Source: Phorcus lineatus
Taxonomy: Eukaryota; Mollusca; Gastropoda; Trochida; Trochidae
Length of the DNA stretch: 64,000 bases
Direction of reading: 5' to 3'
Assembly (NCBI GenBank): GCA_921293015.1
Contig: OV121085.1
Coordinates: 17,013,731-17,077,730 of the forward strand
Every line of letters starts with the position of its first letter. The first letter of the stretch is position 1. The notes under the pieces are model-generated. The model made no database searches. It was not told the DNA's origin and saw only the letters and a program-made list of their open reading frames with translations. Below are positions 24,578-36,500 of the stretch, in pieces. The position numbers and the translations under genes were made by a program.

Positions 24578-27500
24578 GTAAGTTGAAGTACTGGTAAAGA
24601 ATACTTTAACTTTGAGAAATTCTACTTATCTTTTTTTCTGATACATACCGCATATTACAGTGTATAAGTCGACCCTGTGTATAAGTCGACCCCCTTTCTC
24701 AGGCCCCCAAATTGCTGTCAAAATCATTTACCTTGTATATAAGTCGACCCCCTAATAGCGTGTGTTGGAGGCAGGTCGACATGCATGAAACACGCAGCAC
24801 GTTGAGAGATTTAGTTACGGTAAATTAATGTAACGGTAATTTTCAAAGTGAGTTGTAATACGTCAGTGTTTTGTAATACAGTAAGCATTTGTTTTATAAG
24901 AGATTGTTGTAAATTTATCATAATAAAAAATACATACGTGTGTGCTGGTGTTTGTTCTTTTTAAAAAAAGAATTTTATGTCGTTTACTTCTCGGTACATG
25001 CAGTGTTGCACCTAGAGTGCGTATTTGCGTAATTAGTAAATAACGCATCTAAAATGAAATGTGGCGCAAAAAATAATAACTACTGGGCCACACCATACGC
25101 AATAAACATTAAGTACGCATTTATATGCATATCGTGCGTAGCACTCGGTTTCTAACTCAATTTAAATGTTATGGTTTTCATAAAGAAATTTGGAAATTCC
25201 CGTAAGTATTTTACGCGGTGAAAAACAAACCAAATGTCTTCATCAAATTCAAAGAAAGTTAGAAGAGTAATTGATTTTTTCACGGGAGCGAGGCAATATA
25301 CGTCTACTGATGAGGTAGGGGTACAAGATGAAATTCGTGCCGATAACATTTCCGATGTGACTACACTTCAGTATAACATGTGACAAATCGCGGGGTGTTA
25401 TTTTCGCGCTAACATAAAAAAGGACTGATTTGCGGGGTTTAATTTTCGCGAATATCGACAAAGCAATTGGTGAGCAAAACTGCATGTACCATGCAGAAAA
25501 ATTACAGTGATACTAGTAGTAATTACCTATCGGTGCCCATCACATGGTTTGCCCATGTGATGGGGAAAATCAGGTTAAGCAGCCCCAGCTTCAAGCTGAA
25601 AAAAGTCATTGACAGGTTTTTTGGGCCTGCTGACTTGGGCAACAGGACTGCTGCCCAATTCAAAATGGAAAATGCAGCTATCCTGCAACCAATCGAAGGT
25701 AAATTTTGTTAAGTTGACATTAGATGTTGCTGCTTTTTTTAATTTTGTATATTCAATCTTCCCACTCTCAGTTCAAAGTTCAAATGATAGCTGGTAGCTG
25801 ATATTTGATTATAAAAACACTTGCAATATCAACTTTCAAATAATTATTAAATGTTTAATTACAGTATTTGCTGGTGAACACCTTGGAATGGCACCAGTGA
25901 CATTCCCGGATCAGCTTTTGAAAAAGATCTGCAGTCTTCGGAAGGCTTATAGACACATCAACAAGCCTCCAGGTATGTATTCATTGTTATTAGTAACTTG
26001 GTGTGTTCTGAAATTGTCGACAGTTGGGGTCGACCCAAAAAATCCTTTGATGTGGCGTGTTGTTTTTGTGATGTTGTTTCAACGGATTAAAGTGTGGGTG
26101 TCACTGAAAGTTGAACTCAGGTGCGAAAGATATGTTGAGATATGTTCACCTATTAGTTAATGGAGCTGACTATTCGAGATGTGTTCACCAATTAGTCAGT
26201 GGAGTTCACTTACTTTACTATCCGAGATATGTGTTCACCAATTTAGCGAATTCACTCAATTTACCTAGTTAATCTAAACATATGATGACTTCACTCAATT
26301 TACTTAGTGTATCCAATCATTGTCACTATATGGGTCATTTTCAAAAAATCGGCGAATTTCTGTCCGAACATTTTTAGATACTATATTTCCTTATATTTCA
26401 TGAATTAGCTGTTGCTTTTCATGAATATATGTTGTGAAATAAGTTTATTTATCATTCCCCAAAAAATATTTAAAAAGATATTCTTCATTTTTATTTTATT
26501 TGTAGATTTGTTGTACATATGCGCCCAAAACAGCCTGTCCGAAAATTTAAAACCTATGTTTACACATATAAATTTTTAATATTTCCAAAATAAAGATAAA
26601 AAATTTATTTACAAATAACTTCAATCTGCAGTTAACAAACATAATTTAAGTGTTTTAAGTGTATTCATATTGTCAAATCCTGAAAAATTTGTGTTTTGTA
26701 TGTGTCCGGGATTTTGGTGTCTATGCTGTTACCATCATATGAATCATTATGAAATAATGATTTCTCCTCCACGAATGAAAGTGAGGCTCAGTGTCAATGA
26801 GGTCACTTCCTGTGCAGTCAAGATGGAGGACATGTGGATGCTCTCAAATTGAAATCAAACTTGATCCAACGAATCAAAGGTCCAAGGGGTGAGTAGTATA
26901 TTTTAACAATGTCCATGCTGTTACTGTGTTTTTGATGAATATATCTATCTATTTATGTTTTACTCATATGTCATATAAGTGTTATATGACACATTTTAAT
27001 GTCCATGAATCTCCACTTAAGGGAAATCACGCAGTTTGCAATGAACATAAAAATAACTAAGTTTTTTCTATGCTGTTACGTTTTTTTTGGTAACAGCATG
27101 GTATCCTGCCAAAATGCAGAACTGCAAAACGCAGAATCCCAATTAGCAGAAATGAAAAGTTCATTGTCAGGCTGGTCACACCTATTCAATTAAGTAATGG
27201 ACTGGTCCACTCTGACAGTGAGTAGAGCGACACAGTCAAATTAGCAGATCACTGTTCAACAGTATGAACCTCCCGGTATATGTTTATATGAAAATACTGA
27301 GTAGTAACACACTGTAACAATATATTCAGCACTCTATCAAAACATTGTTAAACAGTATAATCCTCCCAGGTACATGTGTTTATATGAAAATACTCTATCA
27401 AAACATTGTTTAGAGTATGAACCTCCCGGTATATGTTTATATGAAAATACTGAGTAGTAACACACTGTAACAATATATTCAGCACTCTATCAAAACATTG

Positions 27501-30500
27501 TTAAACAGTATAATCCTCCCAGGTACATGTGTTTATATGAAAATACTCTACCAAAACATTGTTTAGAGTAAACAATTAAACTTTAATCTCATACTTCCAT
27601 ATATATAGGTGTTAGAAACATGGCATAGACATTCCAATTCCACAATGGCTGGGTTACGGAAAGTAGAATATGTGATGTCTCAGAAAGGTGCTCCACAAGT
27701 GTTACTTGACGGATACTTGTATGCTAAGAACAAGGATAAGGGGGACACTGTTTACTGGCGGTGTGTTAATAGGTCATGCAGTGGCAAGTGTACCACCGTC
27801 ACAGACTTCGTGAAGATAACAACACAACACGGCCATCCACCTAGTGACGACCGGGCCCTGAAGTTTGTCAGCACGCTGAGGAAGAGAGCTAGAGAAGAGA
27901 CGACGCCAATGCAGCAGATCTATAACAACGAGGTGAACCATCAGGAGGAAGATCTTCTAGCCCACCTGCCGTCTTTCCCCAGTGTGAGCAGCGCCATGTA
28001 CCGTCACAGACGCCACAACATCCCACCACTGCCTGCATCAAGAGCTGAGGTGGACCTTCAAGACCAGTGGACCACAACTCAAGATGGCAGAAGATTCTTG
28101 CTGTTTGCGGATGGAGAAGAAAACAAGATCCTGGCCTTCTGTTCCGAAGAGTCCCTGGAAGCCTTGCAGTCTGCTGACTACATCTACATGGACGGCACCT
28201 TCTCCTCCTGTCCGGCTCTCTGGAACCAGGTGTACATCATACATGCCATGTCAGGATCGACCATGTACCCACTGGTCTTCGCCTTACTCCCAGACCGCAC
28301 GAGAGCTACCTACACCAGACTGTTCAACTTACTGAAGACTCACGTGCAGCAGACCCTCAACAGACCGCTCGCACCTTCAGTGATCCAGACTGACTTTGAG
28401 CAAGCCAGCATTGTTGCTGCAGAGACTGTGTTCCCTCAGGCCACGTTGAAGGGATGCCTCTTCCACTTCTGTCAGGCAATATGGCGCAAGACGCAAGACC
28501 TAGGACTTGCGGTTGCCTACAAGGAAGATGCTGAGGTTAGGAAGTGGGTTCGCGGGTGGGGTCTCCCGCTGCTTCCCCTGCTCCAGGTCCAGGATGCGTG
28601 GCTCGATGCTATGAACCACTGCCCAGACGTACTACAAGCTGATGCGTTCAACGACTACATCGTCGCGACGTGGGTGGATGACGATGCCAGGTTCCCACCC
28701 CGACTCTGGAACCACCATGGAACACAAGGACCCCGCACCAACAACAACCTTGAAGGGTTTCACTCCCGGATCGGCAAGACACTGCAGCACAGACACCCCA
28801 ACGTCTACAGGTTCATTGAACTGATCAAGAACATTGAAAACGGAGAGAAGGCGAAGGTCATCCAGATCAACTTTGGAGCTGCTCCACCACCCAAGAAAGC
28901 AATCTACAAAGAGAAGGAGCAGCGCCTGTCTCGTCTGAAAGATCAGCTTCGCCGTGGTGAGAAGTCACCAATGCAGTTCCTGGATGCAGTCGGACCTCTC
29001 ATGATGATGAAGATGTGAATGAAAGCACAGATTGAACAATGAACAATGATAAGCAATGTTGTAAATTGTAAAATAATCAATATCCAAGATGATGAAAGAA
29101 TCCAACAATGGAAACATATGATTAAAAAACATGCACAATACATGTTTACACAACAAATTGTATTTTTGTCTTCATTTCATTTCCTATCGGGCCGTTCCAT
29201 TATATTATGAGGGTTCAGGTGTGTGCAACCAACCATAAATGTTGTTGTTTTAGCAGTTCTGCGTTTTGCAGTTCTGCGTTTTGGCAGGTAACCAACAGCA
29301 TAGATAGAATTAGTAACAGCATAGAATGATATTTTACCATAAGTTTATTGTTTCTTTCATATTTATATAATCTGTTAGTTATCATATTAACTTAATATTT
29401 GTAGATTAACCATTAGAGCTGCAAATTGTAATGAAAATAGAGAAAATAAATAGCTGTTTTCCTCATAATGTGATTTGGTAACAGCAGAGAACATTCGGTA
29501 ACAGCACAGAACTAGCAATTTGAAAGAGCTTTCTAGTTATTGTTAATTGCATTAATCCTTAAAACATTTTTTATCATAAACATGTTTAATTCAGTCTTGT
29601 TCACTGTAATGAAATTGCAACAGCAGCTTACTGCATTTGCAACATACACTATGTTTGTGCGTACCATGGTAACAGCAAAGACAATTTGGTAACAGCAGAG
29701 AATATTTTGGTAACAGCACAGAAAATGACAATTTGAAAAAAGGGTTTCTTGCCTACTGTACTCATCCACAAAATCTTTTGTGTAACCAAAGTATGGTAAT
29801 AATCTGTTCATCATCAATTCTCATCAAGAATATTAACATAAGAAAGGAAGTTCATCAAAACATCTGTCGAGTAACAGCATAGAATTCTTCAGTAACAGCA
29901 TAGAACTATCATAAGATATTTCAATTATTTCTGTTTGTATGTATTCATACCCTGTCATATGATATGACAAGATGTGAAATATCATTATAGTTAATTTGGC
30001 TCAAATTTCTTTTTTTGTAGATATTGCTAAAGATGGCGTTATCAGCTGCCGAAAAGCAACGCTGCTACAGGGCCAGGAGAGATGCAGATCCTGAAAAAAG
30101 ACAGGCTTATGTGAAATCCCAAAAAGAAAGATACCAGAAACAGCTAGCAACAGGGAAAAGAAAACTTGCAAAGGATATGACACCAAGAGAACTAAGAATG
30201 CAAAGAAAAGAGTGGCGGACATACAAGCAAGATGCGAGGAAGCTAAAGAAAGCTGCTGAAGTTCTTCTCACTCCACCTCTTTCACCTGCAACACCTGGTC
30301 CAGCTGTTCCCCCTGTTCCGCAACCTGATTCTCGTCAGAGGAGACAAGCGAAAAGACTGAAGAGAAGGGAGAATTCAAGGCTGTATAGAAAACTGAACCT
30401 TTTGGAGAAACATGTTGCAGTGGAGAGACGGCGAGCAGATATGCTTCGAAAGAGACTTGAAAGAGCTACTCCAAGCAATAAAGATACCCCAAGGTCAAAA

Positions 30501-33500
30501 ACAAAAAAACTTTTGGGAAGATGGAATAAAAATAGCAAAAAAAACGTCCGGAAAACACTTGCCTTTCATTACACATTGATGAATGAACTTAAGTCGAACT
30601 ATGCTTCTAAAAGAAACAAAAAAACAATAGCAGAAATCGTTAGGGGAGACATCCTGCGAAAGTATAGATTCAGACATCACGCCGAAAAAGAAATAGGATG
30701 CCGAATAAGAAATACAAGAAAATCCAAAGCAACATCTTTGTCACGAAGACTCTCAAAGGATGTTAGGGAATTTTTTGTGAGAGATGACGTTTCAAGAATG
30801 TCAACAGGTATGAAAAATACCATTACTAGGAGCAAAGTTAAGCGACAGAAAAGGCTCCTCAATGACACCCTTTCCAATTTGTACTTAAAGTACAAATCGG
30901 AAAAAAATGTCCGAATCAGTTACACAACCTTCACGAGACTCCGACCTTTTTGGGTTGTTCAACCAAATGAAATTGACAGGAATACATGTTTGTGCAAACA
31001 ATGTGAAAATGTGAGATATGTGGCCGTCAGACAGCAGGATCTGGGTATCATCTCAAAGTGTGGCTTGCAGGAAATAGTCAAGTGTGTGGCATGCGACATT
31101 CATAACCAAAAATGCATGTATGGGGCCTGTTCAGTGTGTCGTGAAAAGAAAATCATTGAAAATGTGAAGCATGTGAATGATACAGTATCATGGGTGCAAT
31201 GGAAAAATGTTAAAGAGACAAGGGTCATCAGAGGAAGTCCAAAGGAGATCGCCCTAACAACAAAAAGTACAGAAAGTGGTACCATTGGTGATCTTGTTGA
31301 TTCATTCCATGAGCAAATTTGGCGTTACAGAAAACATCATTTTAATATCAACAATCAGCATACCCACTACAGAAATCTTCGTGAAAAGCTCACTGAAAAG
31401 GAATGTCTAGTTCACATAGACTTTTCCGAAAATTATGAGGGTAAACTTGCAAGTGAAATCCAAAGCATGCACTTTGGAGCTTCTAAAAACCAAGTGAGCC
31501 TTCACACAGGGGTCTATTATGTGAGAAACAAAAACGAGATCAAATGTGTTCCCTTTGCCACAGCTTCTGACTCAATGCAGCATGGACCAGCAGCAATATG
31601 GCAACACCTGAAGCCGATTCTCTCAGAAATTAGCAAGACATATCCATCTGTGGATTGCGTGCATTTCTTTAGTGATGGACCATGCAGCCAATATAGACAA
31701 AAAGGCAACTTTTATTTGCTGTCCGAGAATATTTTCTCCATGGGATTTACAAAAAGCTTATGGAATTTCCATGAAGCAGGACATGGAAAGGGAATTCCTG
31801 ATGGCGTTGGGGGAACATTGAAGAGGATGGCAGATCGCCGTGTCAGATATGGAACTGATATCATGACAGCAAATCAGTTTGTTGATACACTGAGACAAGA
31901 AACAAAAATCAAGCTTTTTGTCGTAGAGATATCTGAAGGTCAATCTGAGAAACTGAAAAAGAAATCACTGAAAGCTGTTCCAGGAACAATGGCTCTGCAT
32001 CAGATTGTAATCACTGAACCAGGACACCTTCTTTACAGAGATGTCAGCTGCACATGCACAGAAAAGAACACCTGCAAGGACCATGCCTTCAAAGAGTTCA
32101 GTTTTGAAAATAAAGATACAATGCAACCAAAACTGAGGAAAGAAGATGCTGTGAAGCTTGAACAGCCTGTTGATTCTAGCGAGAATTTCAACAGTTTAAT
32201 AGACAGACTACAGACATGTAAGAATTTTAGTGAACTCAAAGAACTTTGCCAAAACCTAAACCTTGAAAGCATAACGGGACGTCAAAGAAGTATTTTGGGT
32301 GAGAAGTTGGACGTTTATCATCAAGCTCTTGACATGTACCCAGGAGATGTTCCGGGGACTGAAATCCTGTTCCCAGTTTGTGTCATGGCTGATGGAAATT
32401 GTCTACCGTCAACTGGAAGCATCTTTGCCTGTGGTGATCAGGAAAGAACCCATGAAATGAGAGCACACATTATTGTTGAGCTGGTAAATCATCAAGACAT
32501 GTACTTGAATCATGAGTACCTTGGGAGAGGACTGCAAGAGCCAGCAAAATACAACTTGCCAAAGTCATTTGTCCCAGGAATTGCTCTTACTGCAGACACT
32601 GTGAAAGAAGTATTTGAACAGGAAGTGCTTCAAATAAGAAAGCCGAAGACAATCATCGAGACATTTGTATCTCAACATCTGCAGTCTTGCTCTCAAGCTG
32701 TACAGATCTCTAATTAGCGCGCTCCCGCCTAATTACCGCAACATACCAACCAAGCCCAACCAGCCAACTAGCGTTTCAGGACCCCTGCCCAGGCCCCTCC
32801 TAGTAGACCTGGACATATGCCTGCAGTACCTGGTAAAAACCTACTCCGTCGTCAATAACTTTGAGGACGGAGAGAAGGTCTTCACCATCGTGTTCGACAC
32901 GAAGCGGAGAAAGGGACAGAAGCCAAAACGGAGGGCTAAACCATCCCCGGAGGCTTCTGCACCCGCTCCCCCACCCCCAGGTCTCCACCAGTCCAGGAAG
33001 CGAAGACAGGTGCAGAGAAACCACAGACCCCTACACCAACAACGACGCCCACAACGCAGTCGACCCCCCAACAATGGACTCCCCCTTCCACGGCATCACG
33101 ACCGAAGAGGAAGTCCAAGACCAAGGGAAAAAGCTCCACCGCCTCCAACAACGACAGCCGCAAGGAAGTCCAGGAGACTCAGGAGACCGCAATGGAACAC
33201 CAACCGGCGCACCCCACTACGCCACCCACACAACCCGTTTAAGTGGGAGCAGAAGTTGGAGGCTCAACCTCCGGCGGAAGCTCCTACGCTAGCGACAGGA
33301 AACGGCAATACTTGCAGGTTGCCGAAATGAACCGCCTTCAAACCACCAAGGCCGTTCAATCCACCCAAGGGAACTCGCATATCCTGTATGTAAGGAAGGA
33401 TGACCAGATGCGAGCATTGAATCACTTCGCCCTCACATACAGGACCCCAGCAGGATCTAACAAGGGACATCGTCTACAAAGGAGCCACGTTCCTGTTAGA

Positions 33501-36500
33501 CGATGACTTCCTCTACTGGATGACAATTGCCTACATCAACAAGACGGGAGACATCAACACTGGAAACAGCAAGGCGGACCAGGCCATGGACCGCATCTTC
33601 GCTAAATTCATGTAGCACCTGCCCTGTCAGTCTTCCCCCATGCCACGTGGAAGGGCTGCTTCTTTCACTACACACAGTGTGTGTGGAGGAAAGTTCAGAA
33701 CCTTCCTGGAACCACTTCGAGACAGACGGCCCACGCACCAACAACCACCTGGAGGGATGGCCTGGACGGATGAAGAAGGTCATCAGCAAGGCACATCCGA
33801 ATGTCTTTGAGATGGCCAAATTCCTGCTCGACGAGCAGAAACTCAACGAAATACGCTTGATTCAGTACAGAGCTGGTCAGAAACTCCCTGCCAAGAGAGT
33901 GTGCTCTACAGAGACCCTTGCTAAGCTCGCCACGCATGGCTAGAATTGTTGCATTTGATTTACTTGTTTCTTAAAATCGTATTATTACTTTCAGTCAACC
34001 AGCCCTCTCACAACTGCCAACTGACTGAACTCAATACCAACTGCCACATGCCTCACACCAGCTTTTTTTTTATTAAAACGTTTAAATGAGTGTGTTTCTT
34101 TTTTCATTGTTTAATGCATGCTTCTCGCATCAATGCTGGTACTATTTTATGACTGGGATGTACTATGGCAGAAGCTTCTGAAGCAAACTTCAACAGCTGC
34201 TTTAGAAGCTTCTGCCAATTTGCAGTACGTGGAATATCAGTAACAGCATAGCCAGAATCATAAATTCATGACGGGACGCATGTGCATACTTGTTAGAGGC
34301 ATTGGTGGGTGTCAACATTAATGACACTAGGGAGTATGCACATAAACCTAGCGAGGATCCCGTCCTGAAGGATGTATCAGCATACTCGTTAGAAGCACCG
34401 GCTGCTGTAAACTTTAACGACTTAAGGATGCAACCACATAGTCTCTAGAGGCACTGGTTGCTGTAAGCTTTTACGACATAATTACACCTTCAAGATACAT
34501 CCACATAGTCTCTAGAGGCACTGGTTGTGGTAAACTTTTACGACCTAATTACACCTTTAGGATGCATCCACATAGTCTCTAGAGGCACTGGTTGCGGTAA
34601 ACTTTTACAGCTACAATCACTTTTAGATTTTGAAGATACATCCACATTGTCGCTACAGGCCTGTACATTTTACGACTTTCTTACCCCTTGGTGAAGGTGA
34701 AAATGTACTTGCCAATGCACTTGTGGCAATGGTAAAATTTTGCTTGCTGAGACACTGTGAATGTGTTTTGAAAGGGGAAATTTTTTAATAGGGGATCACA
34801 AGCAATATCAAATATGACTTGTTCAGACAAATGAAACCATTCTGGGTTAAACATCCAAAAGAGTCAGAACGATGTACATGCTTATGTAAACAGCACGAAA
34901 ATTTCAGATTTGTTGTTGAAAAACTTCATAAACTGAAGGTCATAGACACTCATGACTTGGATAAAGTACTTGAAAAGACAGTATGTCGGATGAGCAACAG
35001 AACCTGCATGTATGACCTGTGCATCAAATGCAAAGACATTTCCTTGGATCTACTGAAAGCTTACAGGAACCAATGTTGACCCAAAGTGAAGACAATGAAA
35101 ATGACGCAACTTGGAAAACCCAGACATTTGACAAATACAAAGAATCATTTGAATGTTACATGACAGGAAATCAAGAAAATAAAGACATTGCTTCAATGAC
35201 TGGAACCCCAGACAAAACTGAAAACAATGAGTTGGATAACGACAGGCTTGAATATTTTCAGGATATGCTGAATCAACTCAATTCATGTTCATCATTTTCA
35301 GACTTGAAAGATAAATGCTTTATACTCAATGAAAACATGAAGTATGAAGTGCAAGGAACTGCAAGATACATAATGGATGGCTCTTATTCTGTTGATCTAA
35401 ACACTCTTGAGATCTGTCCGAACGATGTTCCTCATTCCGCTACTCTCTTTCCAATAAATGTTCAAGCAGATTGAGATTGCTTGCCCCATGTGGGCAGTGT
35501 CTTTGCATTTGGGCACAAGAGCTACAGTGACGAGATGCGTGTCCGCATTGTTTTAGAACTTGTTCAGCACCAAGAATTGTATCTTTCACAAGAGCGTTTG
35601 TCAAGTGGCCTATGTTGTGACCATGATTTCAAGATATCAAGCAATCTAGTCGGTAACTTTGTTCAGTATTCAGAGAGCTATGTACCAAATAGATCTTTCA
35701 ACAATGATTCTATGAAAACCATCTATGAAGAGGAAGTGATGTCTATCACAAAACCAAGAAAGTACATGGGAATATGGCAGGTGTTTGCATTGTCTAGTGT
35801 CTTGGGGATGAACATATTCTCTGCATATCCATAACTTGGCAATACCAGTGTTAGAAATGACTTAAATCGATTGATACATCCACGAGTTTTAAAGGACCAA
35901 GAAACAATCCATCTGATGTGGACAAGTACGCGAACAGCAGATATGAATTCTGCACACTGGGTGCCAAATCATTTTGTTCCACTTATGGAAGTTGATCACA
36001 CTGCCGCTTCTGTGGAATCTTCAGCTACTGAATGCCCCAAACCTGCTGACCTGAAAAACACATTGCCAGAACCTGATGGACTGCTTGGCAAATTTGTAGT
36101 AGTGTCCTATGATGGCCAGGCATACCCTGGAAAAGTTCTTGATTTAGAAGGACGAGACATGTATGTTGAGTGAATGCATCACGTCACAAGAGAGAACAAT
36201 CGGTTCTTTTGGCCACGCATGCGTGATCGTTGCTGGTATAGCTACGAAGATATCTTGGCAGAAATACCAGAGCCAAGGGCCATTGAGGCATCAAGACACA
36301 GGAGAGTCGATTCCAGAATATGGAAAGCTTTAACGGGCCAATAGATAGCTGAACATTAACAAAGCTTCAGTAAAGTGACAATAAAACAGTTTGAGACATG
36401 ATTTTTAAACTTAAACAGCAACCGGTACCTGCAAATTTAGTCAATTGTTATTTTTTATAACTTATCTAAAGATGATAAAATGAAAACTTTTGGTCTGTAG

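Larger units (their letters stand above)
27100..29293 (+). mobile_element. MULE-A, complete Mutator-like element nested in copy 1
   Basis: Ends are ggtatcctgccaaaatgcag at the left and, inverted, ggttacctgccaaaacgcag at the right. Imperfect TIRs match at 34 of 37 positions. An 8-bp duplication AACAGCAT flanks it (27092-27099 and 29294-29301). Removing the element and one duplication restores GTAACAGCATAGAT, a member of the surrounding 14-bp motif array, so the insertion hit a motif of an older element. It carries one intact transposase gene. Confidence 0.9.
26719..29905. repeat. Left subterminal motif array of copy 1 (GTAACAGCATAGAA)
   Basis: Inverted copies lie at 26719, 26911 and 27066. 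Forward copies lie at 27090 (split by MULE-A), 29313, 29478, 29498, 29669, 29689, 29710, 29871 and 29892. Variation is mostly at position 10 (T, G, C or A). The clear pairs are 20-21 bp apart start to start, about two helical turns. They are likely protein-binding sites for the encoded protein or parts of its promoter. Confidence 0.8.
26719..34253 (+). mobile_element. Large DDE/OTU-type DNA transposon, copy 1 (composite, right part replaced)
   Basis: The limits given are the outermost copies of a 14-bp subterminal motif, GTAACAGCATAGAA. Exact TIRs and target duplication are not resolved, though tttggtgtctatgctgttac at the left and its counterpart near 34253 suggest about 20-bp imperfect TIRs. 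The element carries the 894-codon gene at 30033. It has been invaded on the left by MULE-A (27100-29293). On the right the gene breaks off and is followed by a GC-rich block and a MULE remnant. Motif order is three inverted, nine forward, gene, one forward. Copy 3 at 37154 shows the same layout, which is why I treat this as one element. Confidence 0.65.

Noticed and set aside
23889..25917. A shared 14-mer (attcccggatcagc) in the orphan exon and in host exon c
   Set aside because: Flanking sequence and reading frames are unrelated; likely coincidence.
30033..32717. Assignment of the DDE/OTU proteins to Kolobok, Zisupton or hAT
   Set aside because: I cannot match their diagnostic motifs or target duplications here; naming a known superfamily would be a guess.
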